Source: Erwinia sorbitola (GTDB lineage: Bacteria > Pseudomonadota > Gammaproteobacteria > Enterobacterales > Enterobacteriaceae). Taken from it: DNA of 64,000 bases. The position numbers and the translations under genes were made by a program. Every line of letters begins with the position of its first letter. The stretch's first letter is position 1. Location: NCBI RefSeq assembly GCF_009738185.1, contig NZ_CP046509.1, forward strand, positions 561,501 through 625,500, in the 5' to 3' direction. Shown here in pieces: positions 17,609 to 27,482 of the stretch. The notes beneath the pieces were generated by a model, which saw only the letters and a list, made by a program, of their open reading frames with translations, had not been told where the DNA came from and made no database searches.

Positions 17609-18826
17609 ATGAAGCTCAACGCCCGCCAGGTCGAAACCGCAAAACCCAAAGAAAAAAACTATAAAATGGCCGACGGTGGCGGTTTGTATCTTGAGATGTC
17701 CACCAAAGGATCCAAATACTGGCGCATGAAGTACCGGCGTCCTGCTGACAAAAAAGAAGACCGTCTGGCGCTGGCCGACAGTGACGCTTGCGGAGGCACG
17801 CGTTAAGCGTGAAGAAGCTAAAAAGCTGTTAGGGCAGGGGATAGACCCAAAAGCCGAGAATAAAGAAGCGCAAGCCGAATCCGCTGGATCTTACACCTTG
17901 AAACTATCGCCCGTGAATGGCATGAGAGCAATAAGCGCTGGAGTGATGACCATCGTGCCAGGATACTACGCTACCTTGAGCTGTATATTTTCCCTTATAT
18001 TGGTTCGGCAGACATCAGGAAGTTGAAAACCAGTCAGCTACTTGCACCAATCAAAACAGTTGATGCCAGTGGCAGGCATGACGTTGCTCAACGTCTTCAG
18101 CAGCGTGTCACGGCGGTTATGCGTTACGCGGTGCAGAATGATTACATCTATTCTAATCCGGCGGTTGATATGGCTGGTGCGCTCTCTACGACAAAAGCCC
18201 GGCATTATCCTGCACTGCCCTTTAGCCGTTTCCCGGAGTTTCTGGAGCGCCTCGCTGCATACCGAGGCCGACTGATCACACGTATCGCGGTTGAGCTTTC
18301 ACTCCTGACGTTTGTCCGTTCCAGTGAATTACGTTTTGCACGCTGGGATGAATTCGATTTCGAAAAATCTCTCTGGCGCATCCCGGCAAAGCGAGAAGAG
18401 ATAAAAGGCGTCCGTTACTCGTACCGTGGTATGAAGATGAAAGAGGAACATATCGTTCCGCTAAGTCGTCAGGCACTAGCCCTGCTGGAGCGCCTGAAGC
18501 AGTTGAGCGGTGATAATGAACGCTTGTTTCCTGGGGATCACGACCCTAAGAAAGTCATGAGTGAAAACACAGTCAACAACGCTCTGCGCGCTATGGGCTA
18601 TGACACCAAGACTGAAGTTTGCGGGCATGGTTTCAGGACAATGGCACGTGGGGCACTGGGGGAGTCTGGATTGTGGAGTGATGATGCGATAGAGCGGCAG
18701 TTGAGCCATACTGAACGCAACAATGTGCGAGCTGCTTATATCCATACTTCGGAACATTTGGATGAGCAGCATTTGATGGTTCAGTGGTGGTCTGATTATC
18801 TTGAAGAAAATAAAAGAGGGAAATAA
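17609..18826 (+). pseudogene. P4-type tyrosine integrase, broken by two frameshifts (int-1)
   Basis: Site-specific tyrosine recombinase for island integration at leuX. The N-terminal arm-binding domain (MKLNARQVETAKPKEKNYKM...ADGGGLYLEM) reads in one frame to about 17785. There the expected LALGVYP-T segment is short by roughly 7-8 bases, shifting frame. The next frame (TLAEARVKREEAKKLLGQG) runs to about 17895, where one T seems lost in a short T run. The rest (ETIAREWHE..., LRYLELYIFPYIG...) reads to 18826. The catalytic residues are all present in the last frame: R in VRSSELRFARW, HGFR, and the final Y in RAAYIH. The gene therefore decayed by small indels rather than losing its active site. 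Confidence 0.88.
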
Positions 18827-19036
18827 GCCCATATGATTATGCTAAAAATAAGAACAAGTGAATTGCTTTATCATTACTCTTTTTTAAATTAACACTTGAA
18901 GCATCATTGGTGAAATGATAGTTCAATATAAATTATAATTCTATTGATTTCTGATGCCATCCTCTAGGGTTTTTTGGTTTTTTTCTAAGATATTGTGTGG
19001 TAGGGTATTTACATCAGATATGTAATTTATTTCGAG

Positions 19037-19700
19037 TTATTGAAATCGACCGTGCCAATTATCAATGGTCTTAGGTGTTTTCGTTTTTCAATTGATGTCG
19101 TTGGTGAAGTATTTAGTATCACTTTCATCTAAATATGCAATCCATATCGCTCTTTCTGGAGAGAACATGATTATCCCCCTCCATATAAGCATACATTCCT
19201 CTAACTTTACCATAAAAACATTGGCCTCAAAAGTATCTAGATTTGCTGCTTCGCCGGCACCTTCCATTCTCTTTTTAAAATAGAAATAATAACATCCCAA
19301 AGTGTTATATATTCTTTTCAAGTCAAGTTCGTTAAGAAAATCCAGCTCAAAAAGAGTGTCGCTGGATCACTGGAATTCACCTAAAAATATTACTTTCATG
19401 CCTCTATGACTTGAGCAACTCGCTGTTTCATCGATGGCCAGAAATTTTTTCCATCCCATCAAATAAGCTGCGTCTGAATCTGATTTAACCATATTCATCA
19501 TTAGAGTTTTTTATTCTCGTATACGCCATATCTCTAGATAAGAAGATATCTTTAGATGTAATTTTACCCGAGTGAGCGTCACTATAAACTGATAGATTAA
19601 ATATAAATCTTGCATAGGATTTTTCTCTTATAAATAAATGACCTCCATAGCTTCTTGCATGATTGTAGTTGACCCATTCACCCCAACATACAGGAGCACT
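19037..19700 (-). pseudogene. Decayed gene of unknown function, multiple stops
   Basis: Minus-strand fragments form one former gene: WGEWVNYNHARSYGGHLFIRE..FIFNLSVYSDAHSGKITSKDIF, a frameshift near 19500, then FLAIDETASCSSHRGMKVIFLGEF, an in-frame TGA (19367-19369), then LFELDFLNELDLKRIYNTLG...ERAIWIAYLDESDTKYFTNDIN, another TGA (19088-19090), and KTKTPKTIDNWHGRF. The first half resembles small secreted beta-rich domains (pattern F-l-v-hsG...C-s..G..V.F.G) and the second half has an IWIAYLD...YFTND pattern I have seen near LprI-like proteins. I assign no function. It has no start codon of its own and reads on in frame from the stop of the TIR-like gene. Confidence 0.5.
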
Positions 19701-20214
19701 TCAACCACTTTGCAGTGAACTGATACTTGAGTCTTCCAGTGCATATTTTAAAGCGTGTTCAAGCCTGCCCTGTAATCCCCTTCTTACCGCAGACTTTACG
19801 TCTACTTGTGGATCCCAGCTATAAATGACAACTCTGCGCCCTCGTAAATAAAATGGTAGATCTTCTGGCCCACCAAAGAATGTGTTTATTCTATCCCAGC
19901 CGAATTGAGATATCGCGAATCCTAAATCAATTAAAAAATTTGGGTTTGAAGTTTATTTTTCTACTCTCAGAAGAATTAATAATCGAAACGTCTGCTATAA
20001 AAACATCTGCAATTGTAATTTTTTTGAAAATTGTATCACTAATTGATGGTGAGCCAGGGGTTCCTGCAGTATCTCGATCAAGTACAGGCTCAACAGTTTC
20101 ATTTTGATCTCTTTTTATCGCACACAAAGATCTTTTTAAAGCGTCCTGAATGATATTTCTATTTGAATTTGATGGTAAATCTGATTGCCAAGAATAAAAC
20201 ATTGTTCTTTTCAT
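19701..20214 (-). pseudogene. TIR-like/nucleotide-binding-like protein, frameshifted
   Basis: The start MKRTMFYSWQSDLPSNSN has a strong AGGAGG Shine-Dalgarno. The N-terminal 85 residues (FYSWQSDLP, VEPVLDRDTAGTPGSPSISDTIFKKI, ADVFIADVSIIN) are typical of a family of TIR-like putative nucleotide-binding proteins often found in mobile and defence regions. Near 19950 one extra T breaks the frame. In the other frame the protein continues SNPNFLIDLGFAISQFGWDRI...FGGPEDLPFYLRGRRVVIY...LEHALKYALED to a stop at 19701-19703. The NPN-LI-LG and LPF-LRGRRV motifs fit the same family. It lies 33 bases after a membrane-protein gene on the same strand, so they were probably one operon. Family assignment rests on my memory of the motifs. 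Confidence 0.65.
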
Positions 20215-20247
20215 TACTGCCTCCTGAAATATTTTTTATAAATATTA

Positions 20248-20952
20248 TTACCAACTGATCATAAAATCAGTTTTATTCATTTCATCCAATTCTGGCTGGC
20301 ATCTAAGAAGAAGAACGTTACGGGTGTCTATTTTAAAACTCTCAAATTTACTGTTGTTAATTTCATTTATATAAAACAATGCCTTTCCGTTATTGCATTG
20401 CCTCAAGATAAACTTATCCTGGTATCGTCCAACTACAACTTTCTCATCATCGGTTTGCCAAATCCCACCAGGGAAGAAACTATGATAATTAAGCCCAAGA
20501 AAAAAAGAGAATCCAACGAATGTTAGGACTGCTAACATGCAAGGCTTTGCATTAAAAAAATAATTATCATTTTCTTTTTTTACTGCGCGCGGAATTAAAT
20601 ACAATAAAGATATAAAAAGAATGTAACTAGTCCCAATATTAATTGCGGTCATTAAATCTAATGGTTGTCTGTGGCTTAAAACCCCTATTCTTATGAGTTT
20701 TAATGTAATTGCCATGGAAATAAGGCAAATAAAAAAATTGGTGGGGATGCGTATAAATAAAGATAGTGCTATAACTGTTATTATAACGAATGATAACTTG
20801 AGTAAAGTATTTACAACTTCATTTGTATCTAGATAGATGTAGTATGATGGATACCCAAAAAACATAGCTTCGCCACTTTTGAATGCATAAACTGAAATAA
20901 ACATCATTATTGATAAGAATGTAGCTGAAGAAATTTCATTTTTAATTTTCAT
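20248..20952 (-). CDS. Hypothetical multi-spanning membrane protein
   Basis: I do not recognise this 234-residue protein. About five hydrophobic segments lie in its first 165 residues (near 8-25, 50-70, 72-92, 105-122 and 138-155). A hydrophilic, presumably beta-rich C-terminus follows (WQTDDEKVVVGRYQDKFILRQCNNGKALFYINEI). The ATG has an AGGA Shine-Dalgarno. The codon use is AT-rich, unlike the core genes, indicating horizontal origin. The TIR-like gene follows directly. A membrane effector or sensor partnered with a TIR-like protein is possible but is only inferred from position. Confidence 0.7.
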   Translation of the reverse strand: MKIKNEISSATFLSIMMFISVYAFKSGEAMFFGYPSYYIYLDTNEVVNTLLKLSFVIITVIALSLFIRIPTNFFICLISMAITLKLIRIGVLSHRQPLDLMTAINIGTSYILFISLLYLIPRAVKKENDNYFFNAKPCMLAVLTFVGFSFFLGLNYHSFFPGGIWQTDDEKVVVGRYQDKFILRQCNNGKALFYINEINNSKFESFKIDTRNVLLLRCQPELDEMNKTDFMISW

Positions 20953-21417
20953 GATTTTCCTGTGGCTTAATATATTGCAAATTTGATGATTAGGCTTTGA
21001 TATCCGCTAACTTCCAATTTATTTGCGAATCGGCTCAATGTACTTGCACAACACGTATTATACGATTATATCATTTCTGGTTGTAAGATCATCCAGTTCC
21101 AGCAACGCTTCCGATGTTGGCGCGCAATGCTACCCCCTCCTCGCCTGCCCGCTTTATGGGTCGCATTTAATGCAACTGCATGGGAGCGCTCAGGCCGCAC
21201 CGTACCTGGCCTTGCTTACTCTGCAATATGCATGCAAATCCATGCACCTTATGCATGCACTACTCTTTATAGATCGGGCTGGCCAGAAAAAGGGCTTTCA
21301 AAGGGCGAGTGGCGGGCAAAAAAAGCCGCTGTGGTGGTGTAAGTATCCCGTATAATCGTGCCATTCACATTTAGAGATCTTCCGGCATACTCAATCTGTC
21401 AACGAAGGAGATCACCA
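20953..21417. other. Intergenic stretch with a GC-rich patch
   Basis: No gene is supported. The first 150 bases are AT-rich. From about 21110 to 21345 the composition turns GC-rich, with open frames on the plus strand (for example 21127-21342, ending GLSKGEWRAKKAAVVV). It contains repeats of ATGCATGCA/TGCATG type. The patch differs from its surroundings and may be the relic of a small satellite-phage or plasmid gene; I cannot name it. Confidence 0.4.
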
Positions 21418-22545
21418 TGCGTAAAGCCCGTTTTACTGAGCACCAGATCATCGCCGTGATTAAGTCAGTCGAAGCAGGACGAACTGTTAAGGATGTCTGC
21501 CGGGAGGCCGGTATTTCTGAGGCGACTTACTAAAACTGGAAATCCAGATACGGCGGCATGGAAGCTTCTGATATTAAAAAGATAAAGGATCTTGAAGATG
21601 AGAACCGCCGTCTCAAACAGATGTTTGCCGATCTCAGTCTTGAGAACCGGGCACTGAAGCTGTTATCGAAAAAAAGCTTTAAAACCAGTCTTTAAGCTTG
21701 AGCTGGTAGCTCATCTGATAACGACATTCGGACTCAGTATTCGTCAGGCCTGCCGGAGTCTGAATCTGAGCAGAACGGTTTACCATTACCGCCCGGATAC
21801 TACCCCGCGATGAACCCGTTATTTCCGTATTACAGGCTGCCGTCGAAAGGTATCCACGATATGGTTTCCCAAAGTTATTTCAGATTCTGCGGCGGCAGGG
21901 ATACCTGTGGGATCATAAAAGGATCCACCGTATTTACTGTCTGCTGAAGCTGAACTTTCGCCGCAAAGGTAGACAGCGCCTGCCTGTGCGCAATCCGGCA
22001 CCGTTGGCTACGCCTGAAGCGTTAAACCAGAGCCGATCCGTTGATTTCATGTACGACTCTCTGATTTTCGGTCGCCGTTTTCGTACGTTCAATGTCGTTG
22101 ATGATTTTAATCGTGAGGCGTTGTCGATTGAAACCGACCTGAATCTGCCAGCCCAGCGAGTAGTTCGTGTACTCGACAGGATCGCAGCCAGCCGGGGATA
22201 TCCCGTCATGCTTCGCATGGATAATGGCCCGGAATTTATCTCTCTGATACTTGCCGAATGGGCCGAGAAGCATGCCGTAAAGCTGGAATTTATCAGGCCA
22301 GGCAAGCCAACGCAGAATGCTTTCATTGAGAGTTTTAACCGGACGTACCGTACAGAAATACTCGATTTTTATCTGTTCAGAACACTGAATGAAGTTCGAG
22401 TAACGGAAACATGGTTGTCGGAATATAGCTGCGAACGTCCACATGAATCACTGAACAATCTGACACTGTAGGAATACCGACTACAACATTATCTGGCTGG
22501 GATCTCAAAAAATGCATGGAACTAAAACAGGTCTATTTACAGCGT
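21418..22545 (+). mobile_element. IS3-family insertion sequence remnant (IS407-like group)
   Basis: OrfA starts at 21418 (MRKARFTEHQIIAVIKSVEAGRTVKDVCREAG) after GAAGGAG. It is cut by a TAA at 21532-21534, where a Tyr codon is expected, and then continues SRYGGMEASDIKKIKDLEDENRRLKQMFADLSLENRALK. OrfB is shifted several times in its first half. From 21986 it reads openly and keeps the DDE motif: SVDFMYDSL (D), RMDNGPEF (D) and AFIESFNRTYR (E). It ends with HESLNNLTL and a degenerate tail to about 22545. The element is not functional. It appears to have replaced the 5' end of the second integrase. Confidence 0.85.
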
Positions 22546-23473
22546 CGATCCCTCCCAGAGGAAAAAAAGAGGGCAAAATTGAAGAAAGCGGAGCACTAAC
22601 CTTTGAGGTTTTTGCAAGAGATTGGCATGCATCTTGTAGTTAAAATGGTTGTTGTCTCAGAGTGAACGAATGTTTAAAAGCTCAGTGGATAATCTTTTTT
22701 CTGCGTTAGGTAAACGCAAAAATCGGAGCTGAAGACAAGGGAACAACTCGCCCCTATAAAGGTAGTAGAGGCGAGTAGGCGATATGAAGTAGCCTCGCGA
22801 GTGCAACAGCGGACGACTGCAATCTGCGTTTTGCGGTACAAAATGGTCTGCTTAACTATAAGCCCGCCAAGGCATAGCTGGTGCGGTAGCCGTGGCTAAA
22901 TGAGTTCACCGCACTGCTCTCATTTTTGAGCAATTGCATGTATTAATTGAAAAAATTGAGTGCCTTAACGGTCGAAAATTGACCGTGTTAGAGTTAACGT
23001 TATTAGTCTTCATTCGTTCGAGTGAACGTCGTTTTGCCAGATGGAAAGAAATTGATTTTGTAAATGCTTTCTGGGCGACACCCGCAGAACGGGATGCACT
23101 TAAAAGAGTCAAGGATTCTCATCGTGATTCGAAGATGTGTAATCCCATTCTTGTACCACTTAGCCAGAAAATAGTAAAAATATTAATATAAATCAAAAAG
23201 ATAAGTTATGAATGCGAACTGGTTTTTATAGGCTACCATCATCATGATAGGCTCATGAGTGAAAATACGGTTAACAAAGCTCTTGGCTCTATGGGGTGCG
23301 ATACAAAAACAGAAGTGTGTAGCCATGGATTTCGGGCTATGGCTAGTGCCTTGATTAAATCAGGTTTATTGTCAAGAGACGCTGTAGATCGTCAGATGAG
23401 CCATCAAGAACGAAATAATGTCCGTGCTGCTTACATTTTTTTGCTAAAAATTTTTATGATCGTAGGCTCATGA
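22546..23473 (+). pseudogene. Second P4-type integrase remnant (int-2), heavily decayed
   Basis: Pieces of a P4-type integrase can be followed in order. ALTFEVFARDWHAS appears near 22600 and KWLLSQSERMFKSSVDNLFSALGKRK near 22645-22735. A stretch resembling the APIK...EVASRVQQRTTA region follows, then ECLNGRKLTVLELTLLVFIRSSERRFARWKEIDF (22964-23062). The end is MSENTVNKALGSMGCDTKTEVCSHGFRAMAS...MSHQERNNVRAAYIF (23255-23445). Stops and frameshifts separate the pieces and the 5' arm-binding domain is missing. It is parallel to int-1 and similar to it, so it probably marks an older, separate integration. Confidence 0.8.
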
Positions 23474-23613
23474 TTCAATGGCGAGGGCATTATTTACACC
23501 AATGTAGAATGTGTTGTAAGCAACCATTCATTTTTGATAAAATGTAAACAAGTTTCTGTATGGCTCTTGGTTATTTAAGAAGTATCAACGTGGAATTAGG
23601 ATTAGATTAAAAA

Positions 23614-24798
23614 ATGAGTAAAGTTAAAGTATTAGACACCTTCGCTGGAGCTGGGGGGTTTAGTCTAGGATTCCATATGGCAGGCGCCGAAATAATTGGT
23701 GCTATTGAGGTTGATAGTTGGGCAACTGAAACATTTAAATTTAACCATCCTGAGTCATTGGTGATAAAAAAAGACATATCACAGTTTAGTGATGAGGAAA
23801 TATTGCATACTTTTAAAAACAACAAGCCTGATATTATACTTGGTGGGCCTCCATGCCAAGGTTTTTCAATAGCAAATAAAAAGAATGGCGATCATAAAGA
23901 TCCACGGAATTCATTATTCGAAGAATTTCTTCGCATTGGTAAAATATTATCACCAATGGTAATGATAATGGAGAATGTTCCGAATATCGTTAAAGCAAAA
24001 ACAAAAGATGGAATATTTGTAGTCGATATCATAAAAGAGGAACTGTCCTCATTAGGATACCATGTATATCACAATATTTTGGAGTCAACAGATTTTGGTG
24101 TGCCGCAAATAAGAAGAAGGTTGTTTATTATAGCATCGAAAAAAGAATTGAAAAATCCATTTCCGAATCCTACACATAACATAACTGGTAGTGATGGTTT
24201 GAAAAAAACCCCCACATTGTGGGATGCTATCTCAGATCTCCCTCAAATTAATGCCAGGGAAGGTAGCGAAGAGATGGAATATGTTAAACAAGCTTTAACT
24301 GATTATCAAAAACAACTCAGGGAGGATAGTGATAAAATATCTAACCATAAGGCAATGAATCATTCAAAAAGATTAGTTGAACGTTTTTCTTCCATGACTT
24401 GGGGCCAATCTACTTCTGATGTTCCTGAACATTTAAAACCGTATAAAAGAAATAGCAAAGAAATCTCTGAAAAGGTATATGATCAGAATAATAGGCGTAT
24501 GCATCCTAATAAACCATGTCATACAATTGCAGCTTCATTTTATGCAAATTTCGTTCATCCCTATTTAAATCGAAACTTTACTGCGAGAGAGGGAGCTAGA
24601 ATTCAGTCATTTCCAGATTGGTACGTGTTTAAGGGGAAACCTACAGTAGTAAGTCATAAGCTTTTGCAGAGAGAAGGTCGTGAAGATGAAAAGTACTTAT
24701 GTCAATATAATCAAATAGGAAATGCAGTTCCACCACTAATGGCAAAGGAAATTGCGTTAAATATCTTTAGTGAGGTATTTTATAATGATAAGAAATAA
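23614..24798 (+). CDS. DNA (cytosine-5-)-methyltransferase of a type II R-M system
   Basis: A C5 cytosine methyltransferase of 394 residues with all main motifs intact: motif I DTFAGAGGFSLGFHMAG (about residues 8-24), motif IV GGPPCQGFS with catalytic Cys81, motif VI MENVPN (about 119-124), motif VIII QIRRRLFIIA (about 168-177) and motif X QIGNAVPPLMAKEIA (about 370-384). The target-recognition region between VIII and X includes SSMTWGQSTSDVPEH. It modifies host DNA against the nuclease encoded next, whose gene overlaps its end by 14 bp. GC content is far below that of the core genes, showing acquisition. No controller (C) gene is visible. The site recognised cannot be read directly. Confidence 0.93.
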   Translation: MSKVKVLDTFAGAGGFSLGFHMAGAEIIGAIEVDSWATETFKFNHPESLVIKKDISQFSDEEILHTFKNNKPDIILGGPPCQGFSIANKKNGDHKDPRNSLFEEFLRIGKILSPMVMIMENVPNIVKAKTKDGIFVVDIIKEELSSLGYHVYHNILESTDFGVPQIRRRLFIIASKKELKNPFPNPTHNITGSDGLKKTPTLWDAISDLPQINAREGSEEMEYVKQALTDYQKQLREDSDKISNHKAMNHSKRLVERFSSMTWGQSTSDVPEHLKPYKRNSKEISEKVYDQNNRRMHPNKPCHTIAASFYANFVHPYLNRNFTAREGARIQSFPDWYVFKGKPTVVSHKLLQREGREDEKYLCQYNQIGNAVPPLMAKEIALNIFSEVFYNDKK

Positions 24799-25672
24799 TG
24801 TTTATGTTCATGGTAATAATATTTCACAGAAACTTAGTAGCAAGGCTAAATATACAGATCGAGAATCTGTTTTATTTTTAGAAGAGATAATTCATAAATA
24901 TGAAGTTTGGAAGAAAGATAATTTAGAGCTTAAAGGGCCATTTAAAAACTCCTCTTTAGAGGAAATTCAAGAAATAGTATATAAGAGAGTTGAACTATTA
25001 AATAATTACAAGGACTTTCTTGATATACAAAAATATGCAGAACATTTTGATTCAAGGTCCAATCTACACTCATCTGTTCTTGAAGAGTTTATGTATTATT
25101 TATTTAAAGATATAGTTGAGGAAATAAGTCCAAATGCCCTAATAGGGAAATCACATTCGTTTAAAGATATATTTTTCAGGTCAAGTTCATATGGCAGTAT
25201 GGTGGAAAGGCCCTGCGCTGTTATTGAGAAAAAGGATCATGATTTTTCGATCGGAATCAGTGTAAATGCTGAGATGAATTGTAATGGTTCTCAGCAAAAT
25301 GAGGTGCATATTTGGGATATTCCTGCTATAGCAATTGAATGTAAAACGTACCTCGATAAAACAATGCTACAGGATGTTTCAACGGCAGCAGAAGAAATAA
25401 AACTTAAAAATCCAAATGCAATGTATATTGTGGTCGCGGAATGGATAAAATTAACTGAAAATATAAATTTAAAAAAATATAAGGTTGATCAGATCTATGT
25501 GCTACGCAAGCAAAAAAATACTGACAGAGAATACAGATTTTTAGATGGCTATGTAAAAAATCCAATTTACAATGATGCGGTGATGCATTTGTTTATTCTT
25601 GTGAAGGATTTTCTAACTTCTGACTGGGAGGGAGGTGTAAATTATGGGTTGCAAAATGGATATCTTCTTTAA
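24785..25672 (+). CDS. Type II restriction endonuclease, probably Bpu10I-like
   Basis: A 295-residue protein directly after the cytosine methyltransferase. I chose ATG 24785 (MIRNNVYVHGNNISQ) inside the end of the methyltransferase gene; an upstream in-frame start at 24770 is less likely. The segment WDIPAIAIECKTYLDKTMLQD (about residues 177-196) supplies a PD-(D/E)xK-type nuclease core with E185-C-K187. With AAEEIKLKNPNAMYIVVAEW it resembles the Bpu10I restriction endonuclease family as I remember it. That family cuts sites containing CTNAG, so a related site is a guess. The AT-rich composition matches its partner. The nuclease appears intact. Confidence 0.72.
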   Translation: MIRNNVYVHGNNISQKLSSKAKYTDRESVLFLEEIIHKYEVWKKDNLELKGPFKNSSLEEIQEIVYKRVELLNNYKDFLDIQKYAEHFDSRSNLHSSVLEEFMYYLFKDIVEEISPNALIGKSHSFKDIFFRSSSYGSMVERPCAVIEKKDHDFSIGISVNAEMNCNGSQQNEVHIWDIPAIAIECKTYLDKTMLQDVSTAAEEIKLKNPNAMYIVVAEWIKLTENINLKKYKVDQIYVLRKQKNTDREYRFLDGYVKNPIYNDAVMHLFILVKDFLTSDWEGGVNYGLQNGYLL

Positions 25673-27106
25673 TTAAATAATTTGTTGGCGGTTGTTTAGG
25701 TGGGTAGTTTTTAATAATCCACCTACTATTTAATAATAGTGGTACATAATTGAAGGCAATAAACCCTTAAAGTTCGATAATTTATTGTGCATTTATTTTA
25801 TGTTCTCGGCTATCTTTTTATCGTTCTAGTTAATTATTTCCCTTTTGCCTTTTCTATATTAGAATTAATGTTAAGTTATTATATTTCCATCATTAAATCA
25901 TATAAAATGATATAAAAAAAGAGAACGTCATTTCATTTTCAGTATCTACGCTATGCCAAAAAAGCTTGGCGGGATAAATACTGATTAACGCACTCATGGA
26001 GTTAACTTTATCGAGATAAATAAGTGAATGCAGATAAATCTTCAGAGGCCCACAGAATTTACCATATTCATGGGGTAATAATTGGTTGTGTTTTTATGAG
26101 AAGGCGATCGATAATGCAGTAAAAGTAAAATAACTCATATTCAAAACCTTTAGCTTCTACTCTTTTTTCTTCATAAAAATATGATAATCATATTTTTATT
26201 TTGCTAGCTTGTTAAAATTAAGAACATTAAAGTTGATAAGTTAAATTATAATAAATTACCTTAGTTGTTAAGGTTATACAATAGAATTAAAGAATTGAAA
26301 GGTCAGATAATAGTCTGGAATGTAAATTTTTTTATTTTAAATCAGACTGTATAGTATAAGAATTTTATAAAAAAATCACCATTGAACAGGATTGTGCTAT
26401 TAATCATGAGATTTGTTCTGAAGAAAAGTCTTTTTGTATTAAAAATCATGCCAGTAATGTCAAAATAAAAATGTGAAACACATGCCAGGTTACTACAAAT
26501 TTTTAAATTACTGATTCTCTCCCTGCCACTTGTTTTTTTAAAATTAATTAATGCATTATAACCTGCTACTTTAACACTCTGATTTCCTCTCTCAACCTGT
26601 GAGTTATGTAACATGTGAAGGCATCTTTTTTTTATCTATTTTATCTGAATTTAACTTTCCTACATTCGCCGGTAGAGGATACGCTTCTTCTGCTCTTTCA
26701 GGCGCTTTCTAAATATCCGAAGTTCAATGTCATTACTCCACCTCCACCACCACCTTTAATCCGATTATAACTAGGGTAATTTAACGGGCATTCAAACTCG
26801 TGTTATTAAATAAGCATGGGAATTTTCATTATTTTTTAACTATTTCAGAATATATAAAAACATAAAAATACTCACCACCTAAAAATTGTAGATTATACTG
26901 ATAGTTGCCTGATGTAGGTTAAAATAAAAATCAACGTCAATGCCAGCGTTTTTCTAGTGAAAAACGAAAACAGACACAGGCGCTTTTGCTTTGTGTTTAT
27001 TTTGATATTTAAATGTAAATGTATATTTATATTTTGGCTATTTTTCATCTTTATTCTAAAATTATGAATCGACGCGATGGAATGATTCCGTTATGAAGGC
27101 TGCTTA
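25673..27106. other. AT-rich stretch without recognisable genes
   Basis: About 1.4 kb of very AT-rich sequence with stops in all frames and long A and T runs. The only open frame of note (26342-26614, minus, 90 codons) has no recognisable motif. I see no RNA gene or clear repeat. This is probably decayed island DNA between the restriction-modification genes and the IS debris. Confidence 0.6.
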
Positions 27107-27482
27107 TCATGCTCGTGCACTAAGTGGCCGATCGACAGGGACACATCTGTGAGTCTGCAGGTATGACGTTGCTACAGACCGGTTGAATAACATATCACCA
27201 CCACGGCTTCCCGCTTCTGATCTGTCGTTGATACTTTTGGCGAGAGCCATCTGAAGCGCTTCATTATCCAGCATGGCTTCTGCAGGTAACTTCTTGAACC
27301 GAGCATTATCATCTTCAAGCGACTTAAGGTGCTTAACCTCAGGCTCTTCCATACCAGCATACTTTTTACAACAGGCGAAAAATGTTGTGTTGGAAATTGC
27401 GTGCTTATGACAGAGTTCGCGGGCAGCAAACCAGATATCTCAAAAGCACATGGAAAATAAAACGGGCCTATTTACAAGGAGA
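27107..27482. mobile_element. IS3-family debris: orfA and orfB fragments in opposite orientation
   Basis: On the minus strand from about 27436 to 27250 the translation ELCHKHAISNTTFFACCKKY, then AGMEEPEVKHLKSLEDDNARFKK and LDNEALQMALAK, is the middle and end of an IS3-family OrfA. Starting at about 27437 on the plus strand, DISKSTWKIKRAYLQGDFP is the tail of an OrfB. It matches the tail of the remnant at 22498-22540, including the shared CTATTTACA. The two fragments meet head to head, so at least one rearrangement occurred. Mrr begins 82 bp to the right. Confidence 0.7.

Noticed and set aside
19065..19283. A 72-codon plus-strand frame
   Set aside because: It is antisense to the recognisable fragments of the decayed gene at 19037-19700.
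26342..26614. A 90-codon minus-strand frame in the AT-rich stretch
   Set aside because: No recognisable motif, no clear Shine-Dalgarno, and composition equal to the surrounding non-coding DNA.
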